DNA of 64,000 nt from Adineta vaga (taxonomy: Eukaryota > Rotifera): the NCBI GenBank assembly GCA_021613535.1, contig CP075495.1:7316001-7380000 (forward strand), written 5' to 3'. Positions 12,091 through 24,194 of this stretch are shown here, one piece after another; the first letter of the stretch is position 1; each line of letters opens with the position of its first letter. The position numbers and the translations under genes are program-made. Below the pieces are notes generated by a model, which saw only the letters and a program-made list of their open reading frames with translations, was not told the origin of the DNA and did not search any database.

Positions 12091-15000
12091 ATGGATATCG
12101 ATATAGTAAATACAATCTTACGTCTATGTTATGAACAACAAACATGTCTTTTTGAAGTTTCATTACTATGTGATTATTGTCTTAAACAACATATATGTAC
12201 TAATTCGAAACATGTTTTGGCGAGTATTAGAAATTATATGGAAATATTTAAAATTAGTCGAGATCGAAATCGTATTGAATTCTTTATGCCAGTTTGTATT
12301 GAAAAATTTTTATTCGAAAAGTCATTTCAATCGTTATTTATTTAGTTTGAAATCTGTCGAAATTATTTTCTTAACAGTCCATGTCAAACAAATGGCGATA
12401 TATGTCCAAATTTACATGTATGTTATGATTATTTCTATACGAATGCATGTCGTCGATCTATAAGTTGTCCATATCCACATGAATTAACAGAAAGATCTCA
12501 TGGAAATAATCTTGGTTCATTAAATAATTTGGATTTAGATGGATTAACAAAAGCTTTCAGAGTGTATTGTCAATCAAAGGTGAAATTGCTTTTTTATTTT
12601 AATCATTTAATTTTTAAATGATTTCCTTTTTTCAGAAACATTCATATAATCATATTTCATCTGGTATGTCTTTATCAAGAGGGTCACAAGTAACACCATC
12701 TGCATCATTAATTAATAATGCTTACATATCATCAACATCGTCTTCTTCTTCATCATCATCTAATAATACATGGCGATTAATTAATACACCACAAGTTAGT
12801 TCAAACGCATCTTGGAAAGCAAATCATCGAACAACATTTACTTCAAAATTATTACATTCGACACAATTACAGCAGACAACGAGTCGAAATCGTACGTATT
12901 TTTGGAAAGAAAGAAAGAAAGAAAGAATAATTTATTTCAAATATGAATTTATTTAGTTGAAAAAGGTCTTCAAATATGTTGGACACCATTGCAAGATATT
13001 CAAACCCATTTTATTGAAGTTGTCTTTAGTAATCCAGGCAAATCTAATGGTGGACCCATACGTACACATACACTCTATCAACATCTAGGCATCGCTCAAT
13101 TATTTTATCAACATACAGATAGTAAGTATTCAAAATGACATATTTTAATTGAATTTTTCGCAATAATCTTTCTTTCAGTTATTGATCGAGTTATTAATCG
13201 TGGACCTGTAACATTTCAATCGTTTACATTTACATCTCGTCTTTTACAACGAACAATTGATACACGTCATTTATGTTTTTTAAATATGTCTCTTGATACG
13301 TCTTACATTCCATTATATATCGATACAGTTTCTATGCCTTATAAAACAAATCATTTTGAATATTATCATAATGATCAACAAACAATTGTTGTTGAATATG
13401 ATGAAGATATTGGTAGGATATAATTTCCTATTTGCTTGAAAGTTAATGATCAAACTTTATTTTTATATTTAAAGATTTTTCTAAGATCTCTTCCAATGTT
13501 CGCAATCATCCAGAATGTAGTGGATTACCTATCAAATGTATACAATTATACCATCCTGAAACTTTATTAATTGAATATGATCAAGAATATTCTGAAGATG
13601 AGATTAAAAAAATATTTAAAAACGGACGAATATTTCATATAAAAATATATACATTTTGTGCATTCGTACATTTCTATTCTCATGATGGTATGTCGAATTA
13701 AATTCACAAAAAAAGAAACAATATTCTTCTCTTCACTTCTTTAATCTGATATGTTCAATAAAAACTTCATTTGAAAATCCTATTTGCGTAACACCGATTT
13801 ACATTGATATTTTTTCACAAAAACATTTGGATAATTATTTAAAACGACGTCGAATTGAATTACAAACGAAACCAATATCAATTGAAAATACTATTCTATC
13901 TTCGATCAATGGTACAACTGAAGATAACGATATACATAAGACTGAATCAGTTCCGATAACTCATGAACAGTCAGGTTTGTTTTGTTTCTATCAATGAATG
14001 ATATGGAATTCTATATATTTGTTGTTTGTAGAAATTCTTTCTGAATCTGAATTGGTTATAGAAGAAGATATATCTCCAATAAAATCAACAGGAGAAGAAA
14101 TTTTGAATGAAGAAAATCTACCCAGTGATATAGATGAAAATATTGAGAATGAAATTCAAGCGAGTGATGATGATTTTCATGATTTACCATCGGAATTTGA
14201 TGATGATGATTTATTTCTTGATGAAACAATCGATACCAATGGTGATATGGAATTTTTACGTAGTGCAGCAAAAAATTTAATGTCATCATTAGCTGAAATG
14301 GAAGCAGCGAGTAGTAATGCGAATACACTCGATGCACCACATTCTCTCTTGTATGGTGATGATTATATCGTCACAATAAAGAGTCGTCGTTTTGCAATTG
14401 CTTTTCTTGATTATACACAATTTCGTGTCGAAAAACAACGTAATCCAGATAAATTTCGTTTACTAGCATCATTAAAGAAACAAACCAATCATAATCAAAT
14501 TAATCAAAAGAAACGTAAAGATACGAAACAACGAGATGATGATACACCATCGCCAATATCAAATATAGAATCGGATTTATTGGCAACACTTGATACGAAA
14601 TCAAATAAGAAAAAACGGAATAAACGAAACAAAAAGAAGAAGAATACATACAATAATACTAAAGGTAAGAATACACGAATTCTCATCACTCATGTTGTAC
14701 TACTGATAAATATGCATAGAAAATAAATTTATTTTTATTTTTAGACAAATCTGAACCAATAATTGAATCAGGTAATGATGGCGAAGAAGATGAAGAGGAT
14801 GAAACAAGTCATGTTATAAACAATCAAGAATATAGTAAAAATGATTTTCCTACACAACGATTACCACATGTTTATCTGGATGACGATCTTAAACCATGTA
14901 TTGTCGTCACTGGTGAAGAACATCATGATGAGAATGAACAAGAAATGTCTGAACATGATGATTGGCATAATATTGTTGCCGGTGGAAAACCAGTTCTTGT

Positions 15001-17942
15001 CTCAAAGAAATCAAAAAATCGAAAACAACATAAAGGAGAAAAGCCAAAAGTGGAAGCCATTGAACAGGTAACATCTCATCGATTATTATTCAACTTTATC
15101 TATAACGATTTTTTCAGATTATAACAACTTCTACTGTACCTGTTTCAAACGTTCGTTCAAATCCATCAGTAACGGATTCGAATTCTGTGATCATCCCTGC
15201 AAACTACCGTGGCTTTCTTCATCATCCAAAATTATATGAAACATTCCGTTTACGTCTTCGTCGATCATTTCCATCGATCAATATTCGTTTGGAATCTGAT
15301 ACATACACTATAATTATTGATGGAAATAACAAATTAACTGTTCAACAATGTCTTCAATATCTTCATACAATTCAAACATTTAAACATTCTCTTTTCATAT
15401 CTTTTGATAATTTTCCTTCAACAACCGTTACAGATATTATTCGAATGCAACAATCAACTGCACAAGTTAAACTCATTTCAGATGCTAATTATAATCGAAT
15501 ATTTCGTTCAACTGATCGTTTAATTGATTATCAATTGAAACAACAATACAATCAACAACAATGTATCTATTGTCGACGATCAAGAAAACAATTTAAAATA
15601 ACTTATTTGGAATTTCCACGTGAAAAACAATCTATCAAAGAAATTAATGAATCGATTCAACAACGAATTTTACAATTATTAAATACACGTTTTACATATA
15701 TTGCTATTGCATTATCAGCGGATTTAATGACAACAAAACGTTGGGCAGAATTTTATAAGAATTTAATTCAACACAAAGATATGAATAAAACTTTATTAAT
15801 ACGAAAAATAAATACAATTATACAAGTTTATGGTTTACATGCACATGTTCAACAGATACAAACATTAATAACGAAATTTTTAGATACGAATCGTTATGAA
15901 ACAGATATTATTGAAACTGAACAAGTAAAGATTTAGTAAAAGAAAAGGAAAACAAATGCATTTCTCTCCTTTATTTTTAGGCTAGTGGAATATTTTCATT
16001 ATTCAAACAAGATTTTCATGAAATGGAAAATCTTGATATATTTCGTGAAGCTGAATTACGTTTTGTTTATTATCATCATCGGCATACATTGTTTTTTCAA
16101 TGTTTTCAAGAAAAATTCGAAACAGTTAAAACTCGCATACAAAATATGCGTAGTCATCTTTCAACAATACTTCTACCAGTTAAATCACCTATACTCAGTC
16201 GACATTATTCAAAATCGAATGAACTTCAAACTATTGCTGGTATTAAAAAAAACAATCATTCGAATGTTGACATTTTCGTCTACAAATAACGTTTTATTTC
16301 ATTTAGCGACATCAGCTTGTATCATTACCATTGAAAAACGGGTAGATCAAACTCGATCAAATGGTAAACTTAAGGAGAAAACTTTATTCGTAATGTCTAC
16401 ATTGATTGTTATCTTTCATAGATAATTTAATTAGTTTAAAAATTATCGGACAATCATCAGATCATACGACTAAAGCACAACGATTAATCAAAGAATTTGA
16501 AGAACAAAAATATTCCACACAAAGAATACAAAATAATGATATTCATTTGTTGAATGATCAAGATGTATGTCGAAAAAAACATCTAAATGAGTAACAAAAT
16601 TTTAATTGATTTCTTTTAGTTTGATGTACTTCGAAATGAATGTAATACATGTAATGTTTCATGTACAATCGATCGTGGAAACAATATCTTTGAATTAGAA
16701 GGTCTGTCGGGTGATTTTATTCAAATTGAAAAGATTATCAATGACTTATGTTTAATTGCGGCACGACGTGCACTGGATGATTTATTGTATTCTACTCAAT
16801 GGATTTATTATGATGGAACAACGAATAAACCAGTAGCATTTGGTGAAATTATTAAACAACAATTAGAAAAATGTTTTATACGAAAACAACAAGGAATAGT
16901 AAGAAAGAAAGACGAGAAATCGAGTTGTATAATATTTGAAAATTTAGGTTAATTTAAAAGATCATACTGGACGTATGCGTACATTTGATTTCGATAAAAT
17001 GATTGAAATTATTCATGACAAAAATTCTTTAATTCATGTTAAAATTGAACGACGTGATTCTAAAAGTAACTATTCCTCTTTTTCTTCTATTAATGAACGT
17101 GTTTATTTTATAGATCATCAAACTGTAAAATTACCGACACATTGGATGCCTATGACAAAGTCATGGGATCGAATACTTCTCGCTAAACGAGAGAATACGA
17201 ATGAATGGAGTATGTTCTTTGGTTGAATAAATCATCATTTATTACTTGTCTTTTTTTCTATAATAGAAACTAATGCAGAAATTCAAAGATTACTTAAATT
17301 ACCCCATATGTTACCAGAATCATGGTTGATTGAAGTAAGCTTATAAAATTAATATCTTGGACACATTTTGATATCATTTTATCATAGATTTATCGTGTAC
17401 AAAATCCACGTATGTTTCAACAGTATGTTGCTCATCGAGACAATTTTGCTGCACGATCACAAGCTACTGAACGTATTCTCTATCGTTTGACACAAGATAA
17501 TCTTGTTGATGATGTATGCGCTCATGGATTCAATCAATCACATACAGATTCTTCTTGTAAGATATATAAAAACTTGTTCATAATAAAAATTTCATCTTTT
17601 CTTTGGTTTTTAGTTTCTGTCTATGGTCATGGTTGTCATTTTTATTGTAAAGCAATAGATATTGCTCGTACAGCAACTTTACTAGCAAACAGTCAAATTG
17701 TTCCTATTCATATTCAACAACAGCAACAACAACAAACACCAATTAAACCATCAGTACGATTTTTATTTGTTTGTAAAGTTTTAGTTGGTCGATATACTCG
17801 TGGTGAAGCATCTATGAAAACTTGTCCACCTGGTTACGATTCTTTAGTTGATAATATTCAATCGCCTGAAGTTTTCGTTACTCATCATGATGCACAAGTT
17901 TTACCTGAATATCTCATTGCTTATCATAGTGCTATTTTCTAA
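12091..17942 (+). CDS. ZAP/PARP13-like protein: CCCH fingers, RRM-like, WWE, degenerate PARP domain
   Basis: About 18 exons, roughly 1,610 residues. Domain order: a short helical N-terminus; two CCCH fingers, the second a perfect C-x8-C-x5-C-x3-H (CYDYFYTNAC, CPYPH), as in ZAP and PARP12; RRM-like segments (about 13000-13950); a long acidic and lysine-rich linker (14030-15070); an unassigned alpha/beta region (15190-16560); WWE (QWIYYDG to GRMRTFDFDKM, 16790-17070); and a C-terminal PARP fold (IYRVQNPRMFQQY, ATERIL, HGFN, LPEYLIAYHS). The usual HGT histidine position reads YRLT and the usual G-x-G-x-Y-F-A reads GHGCHFY. The H and Y of the NAD-binding triad are therefore replaced, predicting no ADP-ribosyltransferase activity, as in ZAP. 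Vertebrate ZAP binds CpG-rich viral RNA; that role here is inference. The first intron uses GTCATT. The joint near 13688-13780 lacks an AG acceptor. Confidence 0.82.
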
Positions 17943-18264
17943 CCAAGATTTGTACTTGTTTTTGTTGTTTTTTTTATTGCGTCTATGATTTGTTTATTTT
18001 TCTCTTGCTCAAAACTGTTGAAGTTATCCTTTGCTTATTGTGATCAATACAAAATGAACAGTTGATTCCAGCATTATTCCGCAGTGATTCTTCATTTGTT
18101 TATTCCATCAATGTATATAGATTAACAATTTTATAAATAAACGAAACAAAAAAGAAGAAATCTAGATTTAAACCAATGCTGGTATCTATATATCTAGTTA
18201 TATTTTATAACAAAACAACAGAAAAAAAATATTCTTCATAATAATTTTCAAAAAAGTTTAATTT
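17943..18264. other. Convergent spacer between ZAP-like gene and PLDc_N protein
   Basis: 322 bp of AT-rich 3' flank. An ATAAATAAAC stretch near 18134-18144 could serve as the poly(A) signal of the ZAP-like gene. No gene seen. Confidence 0.4.
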
Positions 18265-18655
18265 TTAAATAACATCGGATGTCTTTCGTCCGCAGAGGCA
18301 CCAGATAATTAAACCTAAATAAAATAAAGTATAGATATTTACAAAGAGCTTGAAAAAAAAACTACATACCACCAAGTGGAAAGAATATAATAAGAAGAAT
18401 CCAAAGTAATTTACCGACAATGTCACGAGAAGATTTAAGAATATCAACAATAGCGATGATATCGAGAATCAAAATAATCTAATATATATATTTATAGGAT
18501 AAAATCGATTTTTTTTTTCTTTTGCGACTTACAAGACCAGCGATGCCACCACCAATTCCTCCACCAACATCAGCACTTAAAGCAGCAATACCACTGGGTA
18601 AAACGAACAAGCATGAAAGTAAGATAAACATAAATTGTACAGAAAACGACGACAT
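18265..18655 (-). CDS. Small membrane protein with PLDc_N (phospholipase D N-terminal) domain
   Basis: Three exons (18533-18655, 18370-18478, 18265-18314) give 93 residues. A cleavable-looking signal (MSSFSVQFMFILLSCLFVLPS) and a glycine-rich turn (GGGIGGGIAG) lead to LDIIAIVDILKSS, KLLWILLIIFFPLGG and LIIWCLCGR. This is the pattern of the PLDc_N domain: two membrane segments found at the start of bacterial cardiolipin synthases and in many short free-standing proteins. With no PLD catalytic domain attached, it is a small membrane protein of unknown function. The ATG at 18655 is the first in frame that yields the signal peptide. Confidence 0.8.
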
Positions 18656-19419
18656 TTTCAAATAGAATTGAAATAAAATCTTTTGAATAACACAAATGTT
18701 TCGAAAGGAATAAATAATCTTTGGTTAGTGTAAGTTTTTTCTTTATCTGCACACACTATTTATATAAGTAATCGTATCTCATAATGAAAACGAACTCCTT
18801 CACATGTCTTATCTTGAAAATTAACTTTTTTTTTCTCGAAGCAACAAATGAAATTACTCATCTTTGTTCTTTGATCTTTCATAGGAGGAGAAATAGTGTA
18901 ATATGACAAAAACTTTGTTTTTTTTAACTCTTTGAAATATCATTCTTCGTAATAAAATTATAGTTGCAAACAAAACAAGAACTTCACCTTCGGAATTTAA
19001 TCAAATATTGCACTGATAAAGTTGTACTCTATGTATACATATATACTTTCTGTCCAGGGAGTACAGAAGAATATAATCAGTCTAGAAATCAAAGTTACAT
19101 GCATAGTTATACGTGTGAATCATTTTATCGTTATATGTCATTTCCCTTTTCTTTTAAAAGAAAACCATGATTGGAATGTTTATTTCATTTGTCATCATAA
19201 AAGTTCCGAGTCATTAAGCACACTTTGCCCAAAAAAACGTAATAAAATAATGATTTTAGCCGGAGAGACATGATATAATTGAAGACAAGTCAAATGGTCA
19301 TGGATGAATGAATCAAAATATTTATGAAAAGACTATCGTATATAAACGACAGTAGTATGCACCATTATGGAAGAATATTGAAATTACTTTACTAACGTAT
19401 TTCGACATCTCTTTGCATC
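18656..19419. promoter_or_regulatory. Divergent spacer between PLDc_N gene and the 19.4 kb gene
   Basis: 764 bp, AT-rich, flanked by divergent genes. An AGTATAC/TATATAAACG-like run near 19336-19345 could be a TATA-like element for the + gene, about 75 bp above its ATG. No other signal recognised. Confidence 0.3.
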
Positions 19420-19857
19420 ATGGCTGTTTTTGTTCCTACGGTTCCAAAGAAGAAATCTTCTCGTCATAGTCATTCTCTTGCTCGTGATGGTCATACAGGC
19501 ATGGGTCTTGAAACACAAAGACATTTTGTTGATGTTAGAAATAAAATGGCACATTATGTTGATGAACAAGATGCATTTAACTATGAAGCTGATCTACATG
19601 TACGTCCAAAATCTCATTCTCATTCGGAGAAACTTCGTCGTCTTTTGGATGATGTTTTCGCTGATGGAAAACCAGCACCAAAATCACAATCAAAATCATC
19701 ATCAAAATCATCTACACCAATATCGCCACACAAACATCTTGAACATCGCATCAGAGTTTCTCGACACCACAACCAGTTCGTCGAGATAGAAAGCAGTCAT
19801 CTAAATCTCATGCAAAATAATGATGTGCTTTTATTTTTTGTTTTGCTTTCGTTTTAA
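19420..19857 (+). CDS. Unrecognised His/Ser/Lys-rich protein, possible C-terminal frameshift
   Basis: A single-exon frame of 145 residues from ATG 19420. It begins MAVFVPTVPKKKSS, continues through a charged segment (QRHFVDVRNKMAHYVDEQDAF) and a Ser/Lys-rich low-complexity stretch (about residues 85-105). I do not recognise the family and see no membrane segment in the credible part. The last 30 or so residues become UTR-like (DVLLFFVLLSF). Another frame just downstream of about 19741 reads FSTPQPVRRDRKQSS and stops at 19818-19820, a far more protein-like end. A one-base indel near 19740 would explain it. The gene body seems real from codon content, but the 3' end is doubtful. Confidence 0.5.
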   Translation: MAVFVPTVPKKKSSRHSHSLARDGHTGMGLETQRHFVDVRNKMAHYVDEQDAFNYEADLHVRPKSHSHSEKLRRLLDDVFADGKPAPKSQSKSSSKSSTPISPHKHLEHRIRVSRHHNQFVEIESSHLNLMQNNDVLLFFVLLSF

Positions 19858-20464
19858 TGTAAATTATCGTTGTCTCTTTAAATATTCTTTTTTCTAATGC
19901 TCAATATGTAGATATTTGAAAAATATTTCATCATAATGGAGTTTAATTTGCATGTTAACTTATTTTTATTTTTATTAAGGAATAATCTTAATTAAATGAT
20001 TGATAAAAGGCATCGAAATAGCATCATTTATTCTCATAACGAATGTCACAAAATAACCTATTCAACAGTGATAGTAATCAAAATATCATGTTCGTTTTCG
20101 TCATTTCGAGAGCAAATATTTTCGTAAGAAAGTGTCAAAATGTCGGTAAAAATAAAATCTACCAGGTAGTCATAGATCGTATCTTCTTAAGATATTTGTT
20201 CATACACAAAATCTAGGTCGTACTTCATAGTGAAAGTTTATTCGATGTTGGCATATTTTCTTTCAAATCAAATCAAATCAAATCATAAAGGAAAAATAGT
20301 ATTAGAGTCCATCTGTGCTGAGAATCAACATAACTTATCTTCCATCTGTCGCCTCCGCATTTGACTTGTTAATTCAGCTGTTTTGTTTTTGTTTTCATCA
20401 TTTATGACGACGATATGTTTTTGTAGATTAAGTATTGCTAGTTGATAACAGTGAATCAAGTGCA
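19858..20464. other. Intergenic with short AATCA tandem repeat
   Basis: About 600 bp with no supported gene. It includes an AAATC pentamer repeated about four times at 20263-20285. Open frames on the minus strand (20325-20588) overlap the start of the synaptotagmin-like gene and are treated as shadows. Confidence 0.4.
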
Positions 20465-22002
20465 ATGATACGTAAGTCAATACAGGTTTTCTCATTATTT
20501 TTATTTCATTATGTAGATTTTGATTAGTTTTATCTTTGTGGAGTTCAATCATTGGATTGATTCTATGTTTATCTTCACTTATTATCATCGTAACGTTTTA
20601 TTTACACAAAAAAATCAAACGAGATAATATATGGCAAACGACAACAGATTTACAATCAGTTATTTGTTCTGAACCAATATCCAGGTAAGAATATCAAAGA
20701 TAACTTTGTCTTTTCTATTGAAAGAAGTACATCTCATTTAGACGATCATCTTCAACATATTTAGCCAATCTAGAAAAACATCCAACATCATTTTCATCAT
20801 CATCACGATTCCGTTCTGCTTCATTCAGTGAAGATCTTTCTGCTCGTCTTCAAATTTTAACATCTAATACTCATTATCACTCGTATTCACCTACAGTTGT
20901 TAGTTCATTAACACGTGCCTATAGACCTTCATTAGCTGCGAATGTTCGTTTACCAATTACATCAAATTCATCATCAAAGTAAGAAACAATCGATTCATTT
21001 ACATTACATAGTGTATTTCTTGTCTTCTTCAGTATTCCTTCTACAAAATCACCAGTATCTTCAATCACATTTCAACTCGGCTACGATCATACAACCGAAA
21101 CATTATTTATAACTATTTTTCAATTGCATAATTTTTTGCCAAGTAAAATGACACGGAAAATCATCAATAGATTTAATAAGATTCAATTTATTTCTTCTAG
21201 TTAAAAGTACACAACCTATATCGATTATTGTTTATCTATTACCAAATGAAGATGAACAACGCCAAACACAATTATCATCATCAAATGGTATTTTCAATGA
21301 ATATTTTCAATTTCATGTAACGAGAAACTATATTTTCTTCTCCAATATATACATAATATTTATTTTTAGTTACAATCAAATGATTTATGCAATCGAACAT
21401 TACGTTTGACTATTTATACCGTCGATTCAACAACTCGTATCCGCAATATTTTAGGACATGTATTTATTAAACTCGATAGATTTGCCAAAGAAATGACAGA
21501 TGATAAAACATTTTGCACAGATATTTTATCAGAAAATCTCACATCCGAGTTACAAATTCGATCAGATTATCTTGGAGAATTAGTATTAACTCATACTTAT
21601 TTAAAAGATCAAAATCTGATACAAATACGACTTCAACAACTAAATCATTTACATATCGATCAAACAACAACTAAAATTCCATTGAAAGGTTCGAGACAAA
21701 CAAGATATAATATTAAACAATGTATATTTTTCTTTCTAGCTTATTTCAGCGGACAAACTTCAACTTCCTGTCCTAAATATAATTGGACGAATACTACATC
21801 ATTTTTTATTACTTCATTATCAGCGGTTCATCTCAATCAAGAATTAAATCTGAGTATTCATTCAGTTAAAGAACATCAAATCAAATGTCATCTTCGACTT
21901 CATTTACATGGTCACAAGTCAATTCATAGTCATGCTCGATGGGAACAATTACTTCGATCGAATGTACCAACAACTATAACTGTACCATTAGTTGCTTTAT
22001 AA
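20465..22002 (+). CDS. Synaptotagmin-like membrane protein with two C2-type domains
   Basis: Seven exons (20465-20471, 20528-20684, 20742-20978, 21033-21142, 21201-21316, 21370-21688, 21740-22002) sum to 402 residues. After a 7-base start exon there is a short lumenal end, one transmembrane helix (SSIIGLILCLSSLIIIVTF), a basic flank (HKKIKR) and a Ser-rich linker. C2-like folds follow: FQLGYDHTTETLFITIFQLHNF, then a VYLLPNEDE strand, and later GELVLTHTYLKDQNLIQIRL. This is the synaptotagmin plan. The aspartates expected in the first calcium loop are not apparent, so it may act without calcium. The last 51 bp intron is a multiple of three and open, so it may be retained. The mini-exon start is the weakest point. 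It ends 55 bp from the convergent gene. Confidence 0.7.
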
Positions 22003-22056
22003 TTCAAACATATTAATTCATTTTCTTATTCCATCGATCGATATCATGAAATAACT

Positions 22057-23566
22057 TCAAATGAAATGATTATTCTTTACTAGAGAATATTTTTCCAGAC
22101 AACATACTTTAGGTAATCGTGTTGATGGATGACGATGTAGAATGAACTCTTTGAATACTTGAATTGCATATGTGTTGTATAATTTTGCATTCTATAAAAA
22201 TATTTAAAAAAAATAATAACAATAAAGATTTCGTCGTACTAAATTATTATCTTCATCGGTATAATGTAAATCATTGGTTACATATGATTGTTGATTATGA
22301 TTGTTGATAACACCTTTTAGTTTGTTTAACGAAACTTCGTCTTTGATCTAAACAGAAGTATGTTGAGAGTGTGAATATATGATTTTGTACCTTTTTGAGT
22401 ATTTGTTGATTATCTGAAATATTGTTGAGAGAATTGAGAATGGTTTTCGGAATAGGATTAAGTTGATGAATATTTGTTGGAATATAAATAGATGATGATA
22501 GATAATTATCAACAGAAAATAGAGATATTAATATATTTTCATCTAGAATATTTGAATCTATTTGAGAAGAAATGGTTTTATCATCGAGAGAATGAAGAAA
22601 CGAGAGGAAATTTTGAATAGGAAGAGTTGTCTTGATCTAAATTTGAACGAAGATAAAGATTATATAATTAAGAAACGTTGAAACGCACTGATTCATCATT
22701 GATTTTTGAATTGGAATGATTAATTTTGATAGTATCCATTTTACGAAGATGATTGAGTAGTTGTTTGTATGGATTCGTATTTGGATTATGTGAATTTGAT
22801 ATTAAAGAGTGGGCTGAGTGTTCATCAGATAACTGTGTCAATCTGTATTGATATGAAGAAAAGAGAAATTCTTTTTCGTTTTTCTTTGAATTCTATTAAT
22901 TAACTGATGTCATAACGGTTACCTTGATGGTTCGTTATTCTGTTGTATGGTCGGATGGTTGATGATATTCTTTTTCTCAGATATGGTTGTATGAGCACGA
23001 TTAGCAAGCTTTTGTGGTTCAATACCATCATCGATAGATGGTCGAATATGTGTATTGATAGGAAAGATATTGTCTGGAAAATCCTAGAGAAATTCCTCAT
23101 TATCTATGGAAAATTATAGAACAGATGATTTAACTGCAGCTTGCATTAATTTTTCTAATTTCTCACGATCAGTTGAATTCGAGAGAAATGACAGATGATC
23201 ATTTCGACAACATTCTATTGGTAATAATGAATTACATTTTCGTTGATTAATTGATCGATTAATATTCTTCACTGTTGATGTTTTCAATGGAATCGACGAG
23301 CGATTATGTACATTAGATGATTTTTGTCTTATTCGTGGTAATTGAAACTGAGTAAAACATTGTTGATCTTTTTGTATAATTTGTAATCGTTCGCGAAAAT
23401 CACCGTACCTAGTCAAATAACTTCAATAAAAGAATCAAGTCAATTATCTTGAATCCGTTTTGAACAAACATACTTTTTCCATAATTTACTAAATATATAA
23501 ACATATCCACAAAATCAACTTTGTCGCTCAATTGAAAACTTACTCGGATACTTTTCCACAAGACAT
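22057..23566 (-). CDS. Unrecognised protein, multi-exon
   Basis: Begins with ATG at 23566 (MSCGKVSE), then exons 23135-23408, 22923-23083 and about four more, all joining in phase down to a TGA at 22057. The best-looking segment is residues 8-30 (YGDFRERLQIIQKD, FQLPRIRQK). Later parts are Asn/Ser/Ile-rich with a leucine-containing helix (NPYKQLLNHLRKMD), and the protein ends with LYNTYAIQVFKEFILHRH. I see no signal peptide, membrane segment or catalytic motif. A splice from TTA|GTACGA to ATAG|AATGCA is needed for the last exon. The start lies only 60 bp from the divergent + gene. Function unknown. Confidence 0.6.
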
Positions 23567-23626
23567 TTTAATAAGACGAAAATTAAACAAAGTTGTTGCT
23601 AAGAGAATTCATTCTCTAACCATGCA
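23567..23626. promoter_or_regulatory. 60 bp bidirectional promoter
   Basis: Only 60 bases separate the ATGs of two divergent genes. Any promoter must therefore be shared or overlap the 5' ends. No TATA-like box is evident. Confidence 0.4.
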
Positions 23627-24111
23627 ATGCATGAAATTCTATTGGTATTTATACTCTCTATTTATTGTTTTCAAATAACAATAGCACGACTTAATCCATT
23701 ACGTATTGTAAATAAAATTCTGTTTAGCTTGATTGAATATAATCCAGATTTTAGATCTATTGAACAATAACTTACTATTAAATTCTAACATAACGAATGA
23801 AACTGACACATCCGAAATTCATATTCGATTAAGTCAGTTTATTCAATGGTTTTCACCTTTACTAGTAACAATTTCCTTATCAATCGCACTCCTGTCCATT
23901 TTTATTCTGGATTTTACAAGAACGTTGTTTATTTCATCAAATAACGAATCAATCAACAATATTAATTACAACACCACAATTACTTCTTGTTGATTCAAAA
24001 ATAAAATTAAAAGATATTCCAACAATATCTTTGCATACTTCCAGTTCGAATTCTCAGAAAGACTATCATTCTTATTATACACCACAGATATCATCAGTAT
24101 CAATTGTTTAA
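23627..24111 (+). CDS. Small type I membrane protein, 3' frame uncertain
   Basis: The ATG at 23627 starts a signal peptide (MHEILLVFILSIYCFQITIA). A 53 bp intron with GTATTG and TTTTAG ends joins in phase to LLNNNLLLNSNITNETD and then a transmembrane helix (SPLLVTISLSIALLSIFIL). This frame stops at 23993. A different frame from about 23950 reads TPQLLLVDSKIKLKDIPTIS and ends at TAA 24111, a plausible cytoplasmic tail. The switch could be a one-base indel or an intron (for example an AAC|GTTGTT donor to a TTCCAG acceptor). The family is not recognised. It lies 84 bp before the RGS22-like start on the same strand. Confidence 0.5.
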
Positions 24112-24194
24112 TATGTCAGATACAAAATTAATAAAATATTGTTTTTCATTGAATAAAATCGTTCGCGCTCTCATTCAAAATCTGTCTATTTACA

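Noticed and set aside
14056-14340. Minus-strand frame rich in His and Tyr inside the ZAP-like gene
   Set aside because: It is the antisense shadow of the Asp/Glu-rich linker.
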